This document shows, in pieces, positions 7,653 through 18,804 of a stretch of 64,000 nucleotides of DNA. A program made the translations under genes and the position numbers. The notes under the pieces were generated by a model. That model was not told where the DNA came from, ran no database searches, and saw only the letters and a list, made by a program, of their open reading frames with translations. This stretch comes from Leucobacter komagatae (GTDB taxonomy: Bacteria; Actinomycetota; Actinomycetes; Actinomycetales; Microbacteriaceae): positions 186,001-250,000 of the forward strand of contig NZ_VFON01000002.1 of NCBI RefSeq assembly GCF_006716085.1, in the 5' to 3' direction. The first letter of the stretch is position 1. Every line of letters begins with the position of its first letter.

Positions 7653-8231
7653 CTAGCGGCCCAGCTTGGCGCTCAGTGCGACCGCAATGCGCTCGGCGAC
7701 CTCGTCGATGCCGCCAAGGCCGTCGACGCTCACGAGGATGCCCCGCTCCGTGAACAGCTCGATGAGCGGTGCGGTCTGCTCCGCGTAGACGTCCTGCCGG
7801 TGCCGGATGACCTCTTCGGTATCGTCGGCGCGACCCTCGATCTCGGCGCGCTTGAGCAGCCGCGCAACGACCTCGTCGGTGTCGGCCTCGAGCAGCACGA
7901 CTGCGTCGAGCGCATCGCCCTCAATCATGCCGTCGAGGGCGTGAACCTGCTCGACGTTGCGGGGGTAGCCATCGAGGAGGAACCCACCAGCTGCGTCCTC
8001 CTGCTGAAGCCGATCCTGCACGATCTCGTTCGTAAGCGTGTCAGGAACGAGCTCGCCGGCCTCAATGATGGCCTGCACGCGCTGGCCAAGCTCGGTACCG
8101 CCCTTGATGTTTGCGCGGAAGATGTCTCCCGTGGAGATCGCCGGGACGCCGTAGGCCTCCGCGATCTTTGAAGCCTGAGTGCCCTTACCTGCGCCGGGCG
8201 GGCCGATGATGAGAAGACGGGTTACTGTCAC
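7653..8231 (-). CDS. adk: Adenylate kinase
   Basis: 192 residues. The P-loop is GPPGAGKGT at 10-18, with the FLLDGYPRN motif further on. The short LID lacks the zinc-binding insert, as in other actinobacterial Adk. It interconverts ATP, AMP and ADP. GTG 8231 overlaps the secY stop by four bases (GTGA). Confidence 0.97.
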   Translation of the reverse strand: MTVTRLLIIGPPGAGKGTQASKIAEAYGVPAISTGDIFRANIKGGTELGQRVQAIIEAGELVPDTLTNEIVQDRLQQEDAAGGFLLDGYPRNVEQVHALDGMIEGDALDAVVLLEADTDEVVARLLKRAEIEGRADDTEEVIRHRQDVYAEQTAPLIELFTERGILVSVDGLGGIDEVAERIAVALSAKLGR

Positions 8232-9553
8232 TTGAGAAGTCCTTCGTAGTGGCGCTGCTGGAGCTGAGCATCGATCTGCTTGACCGTCTCAAGACCCACG
8301 CCAACAATAATGAGAATCGACGCGCCACCGAACGGGAAGTTCTGGTTTGCGCCGAAGAACGAGAGCGCCACGAGCGGAAGCAGCGCGATAATGCCGAGGT
8401 AGAGCGAACCCGCGCTGGTGATGCGGGTCAGCACGTAGTTCAGGTACTCGGCGGTCGGGCGGCCGGCGCGAATGCCGGGGATGAAGCCCGAGTACTTCTT
8501 CATGTTGTCGGCGACCTCTTCAGGGTTGAAGGTGATCTGCACGTAGAAGAAAGTGAAGCCGATGACGAGCAGGAAGAACACGAGCATGTACAGCGGCTGG
8601 TCGCCGTAGACGAGATTGTTCTGAACCCACACGACCCACGCTGCGGGCTCCTCGCCAGCCTTCGGCTGGTTGAACTGGGCCAGCAGCAGCGGCAGGTACA
8701 GGATCGCGGAAGCGAAGATCACGGGGATCACGCCCGCCATGTTCACCTTGATCGGGATGTAGGTGCTCGACCCCCCGTAGGTGCGGCGGCCGACGACGCG
8801 CTTCGCGTACTGCACCGGGATGCGGCGCTGCGACTGCTCGACAAACACGACCGCGCCGATGACAACAATGCCGACGAGGATGACGAAGAAGAAGATCTCC
8901 CACCCGCGCTGCTCCTTGATGACCCAGAGGGCACCCGGGAACGATGCGGCGATCGAGGTGAAGATGAGCAGCGACATGCCGTTGCCGACACCACGCTCGG
9001 TGATGAGCTCACCGAACCACATGATGAGGCCGGTGCCCGCGGTCATCGTGACGATCATGATGAGGATCGCCCACCACTCCTGCGCCACGAGGTTCTGGCA
9101 GGCCTGGTTGACGGCGCCACCGAAAAGCTGCCCAGAGCGCGCAACCGTGATGAGCGTCGTCGACTGCAGCACTGCAAGCGCGATCGTCAGGTAGCGGGTG
9201 TACTGGGTGAGCTTCGCCTGGCCCGCCTGGCCCTCCTTATGGAGGGTCTCGAAGTGCGGGATAACCACGCGAAGAAGCTGAGTGATGATCGACGCGGTGA
9301 TGTACGGCATGATGCCGAGCGCGAAGATCGAGAGCTGCAGGAGCGCGCCACCACTGAAGAGGTTGACCATGTCATACAGCCCGGCGGTGCCCTCGCCACG
9401 GTTCGATGCGAGACATGCCTGCACGTTGTTGAAGTCAACAAACGGCGTAGGGATAAACGAACCGAGCCGGAACAGGGCAACAATTCCGAGCGTGAAAACG
9501 ATCTTCCGACGGAGGTCGGGGGTACGGAAGATCCGTCCGATGGCGCTGAACAA
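8228..9553 (-). CDS. secY: Preprotein translocase channel subunit SecY
   Basis: 441 residues with ten hydrophobic segments and the SecY signatures [10 protein letters not shown] near the N-terminus and [11 protein letters not shown] in the second helix pair. It forms the membrane pore for Sec-dependent export with SecE and SecG. The start is TTG at 9551-9553, preceded seven bases upstream by AGGAGG. A terminator and a new promoter candidate separate it from rplO. Confidence 0.97.
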   Translation of the reverse strand: MFSAIGRIFRTPDLRRKIVFTLGIVALFRLGSFIPTPFVDFNNVQACLASNRGEGTAGLYDMVNLFSGGALLQLSIFALGIMPYITASIITQLLRVVIPHFETLHKEGQAGQAKLTQYTRYLTIALAVLQSTTLITVARSGQLFGGAVNQACQNLVAQEWWAILIMIVTMTAGTGLIMWFGELITERGVGNGMSLLIFTSIAASFPGALWVIKEQRGWEIFFFVILVGIVVIGAVVFVEQSQRRIPVQYAKRVVGRRTYGGSSTYIPIKVNMAGVIPVIFASAILYLPLLLAQFNQPKAGEEPAAWVVWVQNNLVYGDQPLYMLVFFLLVIGFTFFYVQITFNPEEVADNMKKYSGFIPGIRAGRPTAEYLNYVLTRITSAGSLYLGIIALLPLVALSFFGANQNFPFGGASILIIVGVGLETVKQIDAQLQQRHYEGLLK

Positions 9554-9607
9554 AACTTAGCCTCCTGGATAGTTCGCGGGCGTCTGCCTGCGAGGAGCAA
9601 CTAGACC

Positions 9608-9636
9608 AGCCTACACGTGCGGTGCGTACTGGAAAA
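9608..9636 (-). promoter_or_regulatory. Candidate promoter for secY-adk-map
   Basis: An extended -10 TGTAGGCT (hexamer 9608-9613) follows a weak -35 TTTTCC (9631-9636) at 17 bp. It sits just after the rplO terminator, so secY-adk-map may have separate transcription. The -35 match is poor. Confidence 0.4.
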
Positions 9637-9681
9637 CGAAAAGGAGGGAGTTGAGGAACCCAAGGTCCCCCAACCCCCTCC
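9633..9681 (-). terminator. Intrinsic terminator after rplO
   Basis: Arms GGAGGG (9643-9648) and CCCTCC (9676-9681) extend inward by GTTG/CAAC with single mismatches. On the minus strand the hairpin is followed by TTTTCGTTTTCC (9631-9642), a T-rich tract of the expected kind. Confidence 0.75.
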
Positions 9682-9705
9682 ATTCACTCGAGTTGGACTC
9701 GAATG

Positions 9706-10167
9706 TTACTTAACTTCCCCGCCTGCGGCGACGATCTTCTCGGCTGCAGAGCCGGAGACCTTGTCGACCTGTACGGAGAGCTTGACCTTCAGGTCACCGT
9801 TGCCCAGCACCTTGACGGGCTGGTTCTTACGGACAGCGCCCTTTGCGACGAGAGCCTCGATCGTGACCTCGCCACCCTCGGGGAACAGTTCCTCGAGCTT
9901 CGCGACGTTCACAACCTGGTACTCGGTGCGGAACGGGTTCTTGAACCCGCGCAGCTTCGGGGTGCGCATGTGCAGCGGCATCTGGCCGCCCTCGAAGCCA
10001 GCCTTGACCTGGTAGCGCGCCTTGGTGCCCTTGGTACCGCGACCAGCGGTCTTACCCTTGGACGCCTCACCACGACCAACGCGGGTCTTAGCGGTCTTCG
10101 AGCCAGCGGCCGGGCGAAGGTGGTGTGCCTTCAGCACGGAGCCGCGCTCTTCGTTGTTCTCGCTCAT
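9706..10167 (-). CDS. rplO: 50S ribosomal protein L15
   Basis: 153 residues with the L15 start [22 protein letters not shown] and the glycine-rich [11 protein letters not shown] segment that threads into 23S rRNA. Its start overlaps the rpmD stop (ATGA). It is the last gene before a terminator, so it ends the rps/rpl part of the spc operon. Confidence 0.97.
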   Translation of the reverse strand: MSENNEERGSVLKAHHLRPAAGSKTAKTRVGRGEASKGKTAGRGTKGTKARYQVKAGFEGGQMPLHMRTPKLRGFKNPFRTEYQVVNVAKLEELFPEGGEVTIEALVAKGAVRKNQPVKVLGNGDLKVKLSVQVDKVSGSAAEKIVAAGGEVK

Positions 10168-10352
10168 TCGTCGATCTCCTCAACCTGGACCAGGTGAGCA
10201 ACCGCACGGACGTAGCCGCGGTTAGCCTGGGTGTCCTCGCGAACGACCGACTGGCCGATCTTGCGGAGACCGAGGCTGCGCAGCGTATCGCGCTGGTTCT
10301 GCTTCTCACTGATCACGGACTTCGTCTGCGTAATCTTCAGGCTCTTAGCCAT
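10164..10352 (-). CDS. rpmD: 50S ribosomal protein L30
   Basis: 62 residues with the L30 pattern [20 protein letters not shown] and [13 protein letters not shown]. The size is typical of bacterial L30. It overlaps rpsE by one base and rplO by four bases, so translation of the three is coupled. Confidence 0.96.
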   Translation of the reverse strand: MAKSLKITQTKSVISEKQNQRDTLRSLGLRKIGQSVVREDTQANRGYVRAVAHLVQVEEIDE

Positions 10353-11062
10353 TACGCACCTGCCTTTGCCTTAGCGGCAGCGTCGGCCGCGGCCTTCGCC
10401 TCAGCGCGCACGAGGCGAGCCGGAGCGACGCGGTCGAAGTCGAGACCACGACGAGCTGCAACGGAGCGGGGCTCCTCGAGCTGACGCAGCGCCTCAACGG
10501 TCGCATGCACGATGTTCAGGGTGTTCGACGAACCGAGCGACTTGCTCAGCACGTCGTGGATGCCAGCGCACTCGAGTACGGCGCGAACCGGGCCACCGGC
10601 GATAACACCGGTACCAGCAGCTGCCGGACGGAGAAGAACGACGCCGGCTGCGGCCTCGCCCTGCACCGGGTGCGGGATCGTGCTGCCGACGCGCGGCACG
10701 CGGAAGAAGTTCTTCTTCGCCTCTTCGACGCCCTTCGAGATTGCGAGGGGAACTTCCTTCGCCTTCCCGTAGCCAACGCCGACGGTGCCGTTGCCATCGC
10801 CAACCACGACGAGCGCGGTGAAGCTGAAGCGACGGCCGCCCTTGACGACCTTCGACACACGGTTGATGGTTACGACGCGCTCGAGGAACTGGCTCTCGGT
10901 GCGGTCACGGCCGCCGCTGCGGTCGCCACGGGTGCCGCGGTCGCGGCTTCCGCGACGCTGCTCACGGGGCTCGTTGCGGTGATCGCTGTTCTGCGCCTCA
11001 GCGGCCGGAGCCTCTGTCTGAGCCTCAGCAGTCACTTCCTGCTCCTTCGTTTCATTGCTCAC
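10352..11062 (-). CDS. rpsE: 30S ribosomal protein S5
   Basis: 236 residues, longer than the usual 160-200 because of a disordered charged N-terminal extension of about 50 residues (Glu/Ala-rich, then Arg/Gly/Asp-rich), common in actinobacterial S5. The core starts at [21 protein letters not shown]. The S5 double-stranded RNA binding region and [13 protein letters not shown] are intact. S5 takes part in decoding fidelity. GTG 11062 overlaps the rplR stop. Confidence 0.96.
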   Translation of the reverse strand: MSNETKEQEVTAEAQTEAPAAEAQNSDHRNEPREQRRGSRDRGTRGDRSGGRDRTESQFLERVVTINRVSKVVKGGRRFSFTALVVVGDGNGTVGVGYGKAKEVPLAISKGVEEAKKNFFRVPRVGSTIPHPVQGEAAAGVVLLRPAAAGTGVIAGGPVRAVLECAGIHDVLSKSLGSSNTLNIVHATVEALRQLEEPRSVAARRGLDFDRVAPARLVRAEAKAAADAAAKAKAGA

Positions 11063-11433
11063 AGTGTCAGACCTCCCTCGCGAGCGCCATCGGCGATCGC
11101 TGCGACACGGCCTGCGTACTTGCTGCCGCCACGGTCGAAGACAACAGCCTCGACACCAGCAGCCTTGGCACGCTCAGCGACGAGCTCGCCGACCTTGCGG
11201 GCCTTAGCGGTCTTGTCACCGTCGAATGCACGGAGATCTGCTTCCATCGTCGACGCCGAAGCCACGGTGTGGCCCTTTGAGTCGTCGATGACCTGCACGA
11301 ATACGTGGCGCGACGAGCGGGTCACCGAGAGACGGGGACGCAGTTCGGTGCCGACAATCTTCTTGCGCAGACGGGCGTGGCGGCGAACGCGCGCAGCCGA
11401 ACGACCCTTTGCACGGGTGATGTTAGCGGCCAT
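11059..11433 (-). CDS. rplR: 50S ribosomal protein L18
   Basis: 124 residues. [30 protein letters not shown] matches the conserved core of L18, which binds 5S rRNA together with L5. It overlaps rpsE by four bases and starts two bases after the rplF stop. Confidence 0.97.
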   Translation of the reverse strand: MAANITRAKGRSAARVRRHARLRKKIVGTELRPRLSVTRSSRHVFVQVIDDSKGHTVASASTMEADLRAFDGDKTAKARKVGELVAERAKAAGVEAVVFDRGGSKYAGRVAAIADGAREGGLTL

Positions 11434-11435
11434 GG

Positions 11436-11972
11436 TTACTTACCAGCCTTTCCAGCCTTGCGACGAACAACCTCGTCAGCGTAACGAATGCCCTTGCCCT
11501 TGTAGGGTTCCGGCTTCTTCAGCTTGCGGATGTTCGCTGCGGCTTCACCGACTGCCTGCTTCGAGATGCCGCTGACGGTGATCTTGTTGGCACCCTCCAC
11601 GACGAGCGTGATGCCCTCGGGAGCGGTGAACGACACAGGGTGCGAGAAGCCGAGAGCGAGCTCGAGGTCCGAGCCCTTCTGCTGCACGCGGTAGCCGGTA
11701 CCAACAACCTCGAGCTGCTTTGCGTAGCCCTCGGTCACACCAATGATGTTGTTGAAGATGAGCGTGCGGCTGAGGCCGTGCAGCGCTCGGGACTCGCGCT
11801 CGTCGTTGGGGCGGGTGACCAGAATCTGGCCGTCCTCAACAGCGACGCGAATGGGCTCAGCGACGACGAGCGAGAGCTCGCCCTTCGAACCCTTGACCGT
11901 GACCTGCTGGCCATCGATCTTGACATCTACACCGCCGGGGATGGCGATGGGAAGCTTTCCAATACGTGACAT
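11436..11972 (-). CDS. rplF: 50S ribosomal protein L6
   Basis: 178 residues with [14 protein letters not shown] at the N-terminus and [11 protein letters not shown] near the end, the standard L6 signatures. It has the usual two-domain size and lies near the factor-binding centre of the 50S subunit. Six bases separate it from rpsH. Confidence 0.97.
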   Translation of the reverse strand: MSRIGKLPIAIPGGVDVKIDGQQVTVKGSKGELSLVVAEPIRVAVEDGQILVTRPNDERESRALHGLSRTLIFNNIIGVTEGYAKQLEVVGTGYRVQQKGSDLELALGFSHPVSFTAPEGITLVVEGANKITVSGISKQAVGEAAANIRKLKKPEPYKGKGIRYADEVVRRKAGKAGK

Positions 11973-11978
11973 GACGGC

Positions 11979-12377
11979 TTACCACACGTAGGCCAGCACT
12001 TCGCCGCCCACGCCCTTCTGCTCGGCCTCGCGGTCCGTGAGGAGCCCCGAAGAGGTGGACAGGATCGCAATGCCGAGTCCGCCGAGCACGCTCGGGATCT
12101 CAGTCGAGCCCGCGTATACGCGGAGGCCCGGCTTCGAGACGCGCTTGAGGCCCTCGATCGACGCCTCGCGGTTCGGACCGTACTTCAGCGTCATGGTGAG
12201 GGTCGTGCCGACGCGAGCCGCCTCGACCTTCCAGTCGCTGATGTAACCCTCGCGCTTGAGGATCTCGGCGATCCGCTCCTTCAGCTTTGAGCCGGGAAGC
12301 GAAACGTCGTCATGATGTGCGCTATTTGCGTTGCGCAACCGGGTAAGCATGTCTGCTACCGGATCAGTCATCGTCAT
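11979..12377 (-). CDS. rpsH: 30S ribosomal protein S8
   Basis: 132 residues with [15 protein letters not shown] at the start and [12 protein letters not shown] near the end. S8 binds the central domain of 16S rRNA, and in E. coli it represses the spc operon. Upstream lies a 114-base gap with a strong hairpin where an S14 gene is often found. Confidence 0.97.
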   Translation of the reverse strand: MTMTDPVADMLTRLRNANSAHHDDVSLPGSKLKERIAEILKREGYISDWKVEAARVGTTLTMTLKYGPNREASIEGLKRVSKPGLRVYAGSTEIPSVLGGLGIAILSTSSGLLTDREAEQKGVGGEVLAYVW

Positions 12378-12448
12378 GATTGACTCTTTCTTTCTCGCCT
12401 GGTTTCACGCCTCGTTACACGAGACGCGACCTGGGTGACACGCGAACG

Positions 12449-12475
12449 GGGTGCCCGGGAAAGCCCCGGGCACCC
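12449..12475. other. Strong hairpin in the rplE-rpsH gap (no S14 gene)
   Basis: Eleven-base arms GGGTGCCCGGG (12449-12459) and CCCGGGCACCC (12465-12475) with a five-base loop. The 114-base gap holds no reading frame with S14 features. The hairpin may process or attenuate the transcript at this point. No T tract follows on the minus strand, so full termination is unlikely. Confidence 0.6.
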
Positions 12476-12491
12476 TGTCCGCTTGGACTAT

Positions 12492-13070
12492 TTAGTTGTC
12501 AGCCTTGAACGGGAAGCCGAGCGCCTTGAGCAGCGCACGACCCTCGTCGTCGGTCTTTGCGGTGGTGACAATGGTGATGTCAAAACCACGCACGCGGTCA
12601 ATCTTATCCTGATCGATCTCGTGGAACACACTCTGCTCGGTCAAACCGAACGTGTAGTTGCCCGCACCGTCGAACTGCTGGTCCGAAAGTCCGCGGAAAT
12701 CGCGGATACGGGGCAGTGCGAGGTTGACGAGACGATCAAGGAATTCCCAGGCACGATCGCCACGAAGAGTGACGTGCGCGCCAATGGCCTGTCCCTCACG
12801 CAGCTTGAACTGCGCGATGGACTTACGGGCCAAGGTGACCTTGGGCTTCTGGCCGGTGATCTTCACGAGGTCAGCGATAGCGCCCTCGATCACCTTGCTG
12901 TCACGAGCCGCCTCGCCGACGCCAGTGTTCACAACGATCTTCACGAGACCGGGAACCTGCATGACGTTTGCGTAGGAGAACTCTTCGCGGAGTGCCGGGA
13001 CGATTTCGCCGCGGTACTTCTGCTTCAAGCGAGGCTGGATTTTGCCAGCCGCCACAGCAGCTTCAGACAT
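12492..13070 (-). CDS. rplE: 50S ribosomal protein L5
   Basis: 192 residues with [30 protein letters not shown] and the [20 protein letters not shown] loop, both diagnostic of L5. It binds 5S rRNA and contacts P-site tRNA. Its ATG overlaps the rplX stop by one base (TAATG). Confidence 0.97.
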   Translation of the reverse strand: MSEAAVAAGKIQPRLKQKYRGEIVPALREEFSYANVMQVPGLVKIVVNTGVGEAARDSKVIEGAIADLVKITGQKPKVTLARKSIAQFKLREGQAIGAHVTLRGDRAWEFLDRLVNLALPRIRDFRGLSDQQFDGAGNYTFGLTEQSVFHEIDQDKIDRVRGFDITIVTTAKTDDEGRALLKALGFPFKADN

Positions 13071-13432
13071 TAGAGGTCCTTCCCAGACGACTTCGCGTAA
13101 CGCACGCGAACCGTCTTCTTCTTGCCGTCCTTCTCAACCTCTTCGACGCGGAAGCCAACGCGAGTCGGCTTCTTGGTCGAGGGGTCGACGACAGCAACGT
13201 TCGACACGTGGATGGGAGCCTCAACGGTCTCGATGCCACCCTCCTTCGTGCCGCGGTCGGACTGGCCGACGCGCACGTGCTTGGTGACGTAGTTCACGCC
13301 TTCGACGACCAGGCGGTCAGTCTCGGTGAGAACCTCGAGAACACGACCCTGCTTGCCGCGGTAGCCACCGCGCTCCTGGGTCGGGCCCGAGATGACCTCT
13401 ACGAGGTCACCCTTCTTGATCTTTGCAGCCAT
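13070..13432 (-). CDS. rplX: 50S ribosomal protein L24
   Basis: 120 residues with the KOW-type start [20 protein letters not shown] and [19 protein letters not shown]24 starts assembly of the 50S subunit. It lies four bases after rplN and is coupled to rplE. Confidence 0.97.
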   Translation of the reverse strand: MAAKIKKGDLVEVISGPTQERGGYRGKQGRVLEVLTETDRLVVEGVNYVTKHVRVGQSDRGTKEGGIETVEAPIHVSNVAVVDPSTKKPTRVGFRVEEVEKDGKKKTVRVRYAKSSGKDL

Positions 13433-13436
13433 AGGA

Positions 13437-13805
13437 CTAGATCACCTCCGGTGCGAGCGAGACGATCTTCATGAACTTCTTGTCGCGAAGCTCACGGCCA
13501 ACCGGCCCGAAGATACGGGTGCCGCGGGGCTCCCCGTCAGCCTTCAGGATCACGGCAGCGTTCTCGTCGAAGCTGATGTACGAACCGTCAACGCGACGGG
13601 TCGACTTGCGGGTACGAACGATGACGGCCTTGACGACCTCACCCTTCTTGACGTTGCCGCCGGGGATCGCGTCCTTCACGGTCGCGACGATGGTGTCGCC
13701 GAGACCTGCGTAACGACGCCCTGAGCCCCCGAGGACACGGATGGTAAGCAACTCCTTGGCGCCGGTGTTATCGGCAACCTTGAGTCGGGATTCCTGCTGA
13801 ATCAC
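13437..13805 (-). CDS. rplN: 50S ribosomal protein L14
   Basis: 122 residues, [33 protein letters not shown], the highly conserved L14 N-terminus. L14 lies at the subunit interface. The size equals that of the family. A 33-base gap separates it from rpsQ. Confidence 0.97.
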   Translation of the reverse strand: MIQQESRLKVADNTGAKELLTIRVLGGSGRRYAGLGDTIVATVKDAIPGGNVKKGEVVKAVIVRTRKSTRRVDGSYISFDENAAVILKADGEPRGTRIFGPVGRELRDKKFMKIVSLAPEVI

Positions 13806-13838
13806 TTGCTACTCCTTCAGTCAGTAAGCGCGGGGCGC

Positions 13839-14111
13839 TTACTTCGCCTTCTCGAGGATCTCGACCAGACGCCAGCGCTTCGAAGCGCTGAGCGGGCGGG
13901 TCTCGTGGATGAGAACGAGATCGCCGATGCCGGCGGTGTTCTGCTCGTCGTGGGCCTTCACCTTCGATGAGCGACGCATGACCTTGCCGTAGAGCGGGTG
14001 CTTCACGCGGTCCTCGACCTCAACAACAATGGTCTTATCCATCTTGTCGCTGACGACGTAGCCACGGCGCGCCTTGCGATACGGTCGCTGTTCCTTCTCG
14101 ACCTCAGCCAT
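13839..14111 (-). CDS. rpsQ: 30S ribosomal protein S17
   Basis: 90 residues with [36 protein letters not shown], the OB-fold core of S17, a primary binder of the 16S 5' domain. It starts two bases after the rpmC stop. Confidence 0.97.
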   Translation of the reverse strand: MAEVEKEQRPYRKARRGYVVSDKMDKTIVVEVEDRVKHPLYGKVMRRSSKVKAHDEQNTAGIGDLVLIHETRPLSASKRWRLVEILEKAK

Positions 14112-14113
14112 TC

Positions 14114-14431
14114 TTAGGCCTCCTTCGTCTCAGCGGCGGCGGGCGCCTGCTCGGTCTTCTTGGTGGACGACTTCTTGGCAGAAGCCTTCTTCGCGGGCTC
14201 AGCGGCCGGGGTGACCCGAATGCCGAGCTCGCGCTCGCGGAGCACGGTGTAGATGCGAGCGATGTCGCGCTTCACCTGACGTACGCGCCCGTGGTTCTCA
14301 AGCTGGCCGGTGGCCGACTGGAAACGCAGGTTGAAGAGCTCGGCCTTAGCCTTCTTCAGCTCTTCCGCGAGACGCTCGTTTTCGAAGCTGTCAAGCTCGG
14401 TGACAGCCAGTTCCTTGGTTCCGATCGCCAT
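14114..14431 (-). CDS. rpmC: 50S ribosomal protein L29 with Ala/Lys-rich tail
   Basis: 105 residues. The L29 core ([26 protein letters not shown] to about residue 70) is followed by a tail of about 35 residues rich in Lys, Ala, Ser and Thr, which lengthens the protein beyond the usual 60-80. Such tails occur in some actinobacterial L29. It overlaps rplP by one base. L29 sits at the tunnel exit. Confidence 0.96.
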   Translation of the reverse strand: MAIGTKELAVTELDSFENERLAEELKKAKAELFNLRFQSATGQLENHGRVRQVKRDIARIYTVLRERELGIRVTPAAEPAKKASAKKSSTKKTEQAPAAAETKEA

Positions 14432-14850
14432 TACGCGTCGCCCTCCTCGCGCTTGATAATGCGGGCCTTGAGGGGCAGCTTGTGGATGGCACGGGTGAGT
14501 GCCTCACGAGCGAGCTCCTCATCGACACCGGCGACCTCGAAGAGGACGCGGCCCGGCTTGACATTGGCAACCCACCACTCGGGTGAGCCCTTACCGGAAC
14601 CCATGCGGGTTTCAGCGGGCTTCTTGGTCAGCGGACGGTCAGGGTAGATGTTGATCCACACCTTGCCACCACGCTTGATGTGACGGGTCATCGCGATACG
14701 AGCGGACTCGATCTGACGGTTCGTCACGTAAGCGGGGCTGAGCGCCTGGATACCGAACTCACCGAAGGTGACAGTGTTGCCACCCTTGGACTGACCGCTG
14801 CGGCTCGGGTGATGCTGCTTGCGGTACTTGACTCGACGGGGAATCAGCAT
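14431..14850 (-). CDS. rplP: 50S ribosomal protein L16
   Basis: 139 residues starting [23 protein letters not shown], with [33 protein letters not shown], the arginine-rich loop near the peptidyl transferase centre. Length and sequence are typical of L16. Confidence 0.97.
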   Translation of the reverse strand: MLIPRRVKYRKQHHPSRSGQSKGGNTVTFGEFGIQALSPAYVTNRQIESARIAMTRHIKRGGKVWINIYPDRPLTKKPAETRMGSGKGSPEWWVANVKPGRVLFEVAGVDEELAREALTRAIHKLPLKARIIKREEGDA

Positions 14851-14853
14851 TGG

Positions 14854-15612
14854 TTACTTCTCCGCTCCTGCTGCAGCGGGTGCAGCCTCAGCCTGAGCGC
14901 CACGGGGCGCACGGCGGCGATCGCCACGCTCACGAGACGGCTTCTGAGCCGCCTGCTCACGAGCGAGCTCCTTGTTCGTCAGGTCGCCCTTGTAGATCCA
15001 GACCTTCACGCCGATGCGGCCGAAGGTGGTCTTCGCCTCGTAGAAGCCGTAGTCGATGTTCGCGCGGAGCGTGTGCAGCGGCACGCGACCCTCACGGTAG
15101 AACTCCGAACGGCTCATCTCAGCGCCGCCAAGACGGCCGGAGACCTGGATACGGACGCCCTTGGCGCCAGCGCGCTGCGCGCCCTGGAGGCCCTTGCGCA
15201 TTGCGCGGCGGAACGCCACGCGAGCAGCGAGCTGCTCGGCGATGCCCTGAGCGACGAGCTGAGCGTCAGCCTCGGGGTTCTTGACCTCGAGGATGTTCAG
15301 CTGGATCTGCTTGCCGGTGAGCTTCTCGAGGTCAGCGCGAATCCGCTCTGCCTCAGCACCGCGGCGACCGATAACGATGCCGGGGCGAGCAGTGTGGATG
15401 TCTACGCGGACACGGTCGCGGGTGCGCTCGATCTCGACTCGCGAGACGCCTGCGCGGTCCAGCTGGACCTGCAGGTGCTGGCGGATCTTGATGTCCTCGG
15501 CGAGATAGTCAGCATAACGCTGGCCCTTCTTCGTCGAGTCCGAGAACCAGCGCGACACGTGGTCGGTGGTAATCCCGAGGCGGAAGCCGTAGGGATGAAT
15601 CTTCTGGCCCAT
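14854..15612 (-). CDS. rpsC: 30S ribosomal protein S3
   Basis: 252 residues beginning [22 protein letters not shown]. The KH domain motif [21 protein letters not shown] is clear, and the C-terminal tail is rich in Arg and Ala. S3 lines the mRNA entry channel and acts in mRNA unwinding. Confidence 0.97.
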   Translation of the reverse strand: MGQKIHPYGFRLGITTDHVSRWFSDSTKKGQRYADYLAEDIKIRQHLQVQLDRAGVSRVEIERTRDRVRVDIHTARPGIVIGRRGAEAERIRADLEKLTGKQIQLNILEVKNPEADAQLVAQGIAEQLAARVAFRRAMRKGLQGAQRAGAKGVRIQVSGRLGGAEMSRSEFYREGRVPLHTLRANIDYGFYEAKTTFGRIGVKVWIYKGDLTNKELAREQAAQKPSRERGDRRRAPRGAQAEAAPAAAGAEK

Positions 15613-15615
15613 TCC

Positions 15616-15993
15616 TTAGGCTCCCTTCTGAGCTGCCAGCTCATCAGCGGTCTGAAGAACGACCGTGATGTGGCTGGTGCGCTTGTTGATACGGAACGCG
15701 CGACCCTGTGCACGGGGGCGGAAACGCTTGAGCGTTGCGCCCTCATCCACGAATGCGCGCGCGATGACGAGCTCGTCCTCGTTGAGGCGCAGGTTCTCAG
15801 CGTCAGCCTTCACACGTGCGTTAGCGATCGCCGAAGCGACGAGCTTGAACACGGGCTCTGCGGCAGCCTGGGGCGCGAACTTCAGGATGGCGAGTGCCTC
15901 CTGCGCGTTCTTGCCACGAACCAGGTCAACGACACGACGGGCCTTCTGGGGGGTGATGCGGATATGACGCACGCGTGCGATCGATTCCACCAT
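15616..15993 (-). CDS. rplV: 50S ribosomal protein L22
   Basis: 125 residues. [29 protein letters not shown] is the L22 globular domain, and the beta-hairpin region [20 protein letters not shown] reaches into the exit tunnel, where macrolide-resistance changes are known in other species. Three bases separate it from rpsC. Confidence 0.97.
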   Translation of the reverse strand: MVESIARVRHIRITPQKARRVVDLVRGKNAQEALAILKFAPQAAAEPVFKLVASAIANARVKADAENLRLNEDELVIARAFVDEGATLKRFRPRAQGRAFRINKRTSHITVVLQTADELAAQKGA

Positions 15994-16019
15994 TTCTCTT
16001 CCTCCTTCACGTCACCGCG

Positions 16020-16301
16020 TTAGCGGCGACGGCCCTTCTTGTCGTCCTTCACGTGGCCACGGAAGGTACGAGTCGGGGCGAACTCGCCCAGCTTGTGCCC
16101 AACCATGGTTTCGGTGACGAATACGGGGATGTGCTTCCGACCGTCGTGCACAGCGATGGTGTGTCCCAGCATTGCGGGGATGATCATCGAGCGGCGCGAC
16201 CAGGTCTTGATCACGTTCTTGGTGCCAGCTTCGTTCTGTACGACCACCTTGTTCAGCAGGTGGTTGTCGACGAAGGGGCCCTTCTTGAGACTACGAGGCA
16301 T
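16020..16301 (-). CDS. rpsS: 30S ribosomal protein S19
   Basis: 93 residues, [18 protein letters not shown] and [16 protein letters not shown], the classical S19 motifs. S19 forms a complex with S13 in the 30S head. Length is normal. Confidence 0.97.
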   Translation of the reverse strand: MPRSLKKGPFVDNHLLNKVVVQNEAGTKNVIKTWSRRSMIIPAMLGHTIAVHDGRKHIPVFVTETMVGHKLGEFAPTRTFRGHVKDDKKGRRR

Positions 16302-16324
16302 CTTCTATATCTCCTACCTGCCGA

Positions 16325-17161
16325 CTAGCGCTTCTTGCCAGCGTTACGGCGGCGCACAATGAGCTTGTCGCTTTCCTTGTTAGGACGGCGCGTACGGCCT
16401 TCCTTCTGGCCCCAGGGGCTAACCGGGTGACGGCCACCCGAGGTGCGGCCTTCGCCACCACCGTGGGGGTGATCCACCGGGTTCATGACGACACCACGCA
16501 CGGTCGGGCGGACGCCCTTCCAGCGCATACGGCCGGCCTTACCCCAGTTGATGTTCGACTGCTCGGCGTTGCCAACCTCGCCGACGGTCGCGCGGCAGCG
16601 CGCGTCGACGTTGCGAATCTCGCCCGAGGGGAGACGCAGCTGAGCGTAGGGGCCATCCTTCGCCACGAGGCGAACCGAGGAACCAGCGGAACGAGCGAGC
16701 TTCGCTCCCCCACCGGGCTTCAGCTCAATCGCGTGAATAACAGTACCCGTGGGGATGTTCTTCAGCGGCAAGTTGTTGCCGGGCTTGATATCCGAGCCGG
16801 CACCCGACTCGACGATGTCGCCCTGCTTGAGCTTGTTCGGAGCGATGATGTAACGCTTCGTGCCGTCCTCAAAGTGCAGCAGCGCGATGCGCGCGGTGCG
16901 GTTGGGGTCGTACTCGATGTGCGCTACGCGGGCGTTGACGCCGTCCTTGTCATTGCGACGGAAGTCGATGACGCGGTACTGGCGCTTGTGGCCACCACCG
17001 ATGTGACGAGTCGTGATGCGGCCCTGGTTGTTGCGGCCACCCGTCTTCGGGAGTGGACGCAGCAGCGACTTCTCGGGCGTGGAGCGCGTGATCTCAGCGA
17101 AATCAGCAACGCTCGACCCGCGACGACCAGGGGTCGTCGGCTTGTACTTGCGAATTGCCAT
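16325..17161 (-). CDS. rplB: 50S ribosomal protein L2
   Basis: 278 residues with [12 protein letters not shown] at the start and the conserved [19 protein letters not shown] loop containing the His essential for peptidyl transfer. L2 is a primary 23S binder. Length is standard. Confidence 0.98.
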   Translation of the reverse strand: MAIRKYKPTTPGRRGSSVADFAEITRSTPEKSLLRPLPKTGGRNNQGRITTRHIGGGHKRQYRVIDFRRNDKDGVNARVAHIEYDPNRTARIALLHFEDGTKRYIIAPNKLKQGDIVESGAGSDIKPGNNLPLKNIPTGTVIHAIELKPGGGAKLARSAGSSVRLVAKDGPYAQLRLPSGEIRNVDARCRATVGEVGNAEQSNINWGKAGRMRWKGVRPTVRGVVMNPVDHPHGGGEGRTSGGRHPVSPWGQKEGRTRRPNKESDKLIVRRRNAGKKR

Positions 17162-17183
17162 GTTGTGTTCCTTTTCGCCCCTT

Positions 17184-17483
17184 CTACAGCGCAGCCGTGA
17201 AGATGTCGATGGAGCCCGACTTCAGCGTGACGATGGCGCGCTTGGTGTCCTTGCGCTTGCCGAGGCCAAACTTCGTGCGGCGGGTCTTGCCCTTGCGGTT
17301 CAGGGTGTTGATCTTTGCGACCTTCACACCGAATACCGACTCGATGGCGAGCTTGATCTCGGTCTTCGACGCGGTGGGAGCAACCTCAAAGGTGTACTGT
17401 CCGTTTGCGTCGATGAGGCCGTAGCTCTTCTCCGAGACGATCGGGCGGATGATGACGTCGTGCGCAGCCTTGTTCATGCTCAC
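17184..17483 (-). CDS. rplW: 50S ribosomal protein L23
   Basis: 99 residues, [34 protein letters not shown], matching L23 at the tunnel exit, the docking site for trigger factor and SRP. GTG 17483 overlaps the rplD stop; ATG 17477 is an alternative two codons later. Confidence 0.96.
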   Translation of the reverse strand: MSMNKAAHDVIIRPIVSEKSYGLIDANGQYTFEVAPTASKTEIKLAIESVFGVKVAKINTLNRKGKTRRTKFGLGKRKDTKRAIVTLKSGSIDIFTAAL

Positions 17484-18133
17484 TTCGAGTCCTCCTTAGC
17501 GGCACGACCGTCGACGAAAGCGTCGAAAGCTGCCTTGGTGAAGACGAGATCGTCACTGACGACAACGTCGTAGGCGTTGAGCTGATCGTGGAACAGCACG
17601 TGAACGTTCGGAAGGTTCTGAACGCTGAGCACGGTGAGCACGTCTTCGCGGTCTACGACCACGAGCACGCGGTTGCCCGGTGCGACCTGAGCGAGGAACT
17701 CGCGTGCGGTCTTCGTGCTCGGCTTGTCAGCGATGCCGAAGCCCTCGACAACGTGCAGACGGTTCGCGCGTGCGCGGTCCGAGAGCAGGCCAACGAGTGC
17801 AGCAGCGATCATCTTCTTGGGGGTGCGCTGCGAGTAATCGCGGGGCACGGGCCCGTGGACGATGCCACCGCCGCGGTGCTGCGGCATGCGGACCGAGCCC
17901 TGGCGTGCACGGCCAGTGCCCTTCTGCTTGAACGGCTTGACGCCGGAACCCGAGCGCTCGCCACGGGTCTTGGTCTTGTGCGTACCCTGACGGGCAGCAG
18001 CCAGCTGTGCCGTGACCACCTGGTGGATCAGCGGAACGTTGGTCTCGGCACCGAAGATAGCCTCGGGAAGGTCAACCGACCCAGCCTTCTTGCCCTTCGC
18101 GTCGAAAACCTCGAGCTTGGTAGCGGTAGCCAT
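17480..18133 (-). CDS. rplD: 50S ribosomal protein L4
   Basis: 217 residues. The tunnel loop [28 protein letters not shown] is typical of L4. In E. coli L4 also represses its own S10 operon through the leader; whether that occurs here is unknown, although the rpsJ leader is long. Confidence 0.97.
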   Translation of the reverse strand: MATATKLEVFDAKGKKAGSVDLPEAIFGAETNVPLIHQVVTAQLAAARQGTHKTKTRGERSGSGVKPFKQKGTGRARQGSVRMPQHRGGGIVHGPVPRDYSQRTPKKMIAAALVGLLSDRARANRLHVVEGFGIADKPSTKTAREFLAQVAPGNRVLVVVDREDVLTVLSVQNLPNVHVLFHDQLNAYDVVVSDDLVFTKAAFDAFVDGRAAKEDSK

Positions 18134-18136
18134 GAA

Positions 18137-18790
18137 CTACGCCCCCTTCACTGCGTTGCGGACGAAAACGAGACGACCACGCGCACCGGGAACTGCACCC
18201 TTAACCAGGATGAGGCCCTTCTCGGCGTCGATCGCCTGAACGGTGAGGTTCTGCACGGTCACGCGATCGGTGCCCATACGGCCCGGCATCTTCTTGCCGC
18301 GGAAAACGCGACCGGGAGTTGCTGCGCCACCGACAGAGCCAGGCTTACGGTGGTTGCGGTGTGCACCGTGCGATGCCGAAACGCCCTTGAAGTTGTGACG
18401 CTTCATAGCGCCCGCGAAGCCCTTACCCTTCGAGGTGCCAACGACGTCGATCTTCTGACCGGCTTCGAAAGCGCCTTCGATGGTGAGCTCCTGGCCGAGG
18501 CTGTACTCAGCAGCGTCGGCGGTGCGGATCTCGGTGATGTGGCGACGCGGCGTAACACCGGCCTTCTCGAAGTGACCAGCCGAGGGCTGGTTCACCTTGC
18601 GGGGGTCGATCTGACCCGCGGCGATCTGAACGGCGCTGTAGCCGTCGACCTCGGGGGTACGGATCTGGGTGACAACGTTAGGCGCCACCTCGATGACGGT
18701 GACGGGAACGACCTTGCCGTCCTCGTCCCATACCTGAGTCATGCCGAGCTTGGTGCCCAGGAGACCCTTCACATTACGTACTGCAGTCAT
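18137..18790 (-). CDS. rplC: 50S ribosomal protein L3
   Basis: 217 residues with [17 protein letters not shown] at the N-terminus and [17 protein letters not shown], followed by [15 protein letters not shown], the standard L3 core near the peptidyl transferase centre. Confidence 0.97.
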   Translation of the reverse strand: MTAVRNVKGLLGTKLGMTQVWDEDGKVVPVTVIEVAPNVVTQIRTPEVDGYSAVQIAAGQIDPRKVNQPSAGHFEKAGVTPRRHITEIRTADAAEYSLGQELTIEGAFEAGQKIDVVGTSKGKGFAGAMKRHNFKGVSASHGAHRNHRKPGSVGGAATPGRVFRGKKMPGRMGTDRVTVQNLTVQAIDAEKGLILVKGAVPGARGRLVFVRNAVKGA

Positions 18791-18804
18791 GTCTGGATCC
18801 CCCC

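Noticed and set aside
14680..16023. 447-codon open frame opposite rplP, rpsC and rplV
   Set aside because: It runs antisense through three certain ribosomal genes; its Leu/Ala/Arg-rich composition is typical of GC-rich shadow frames.
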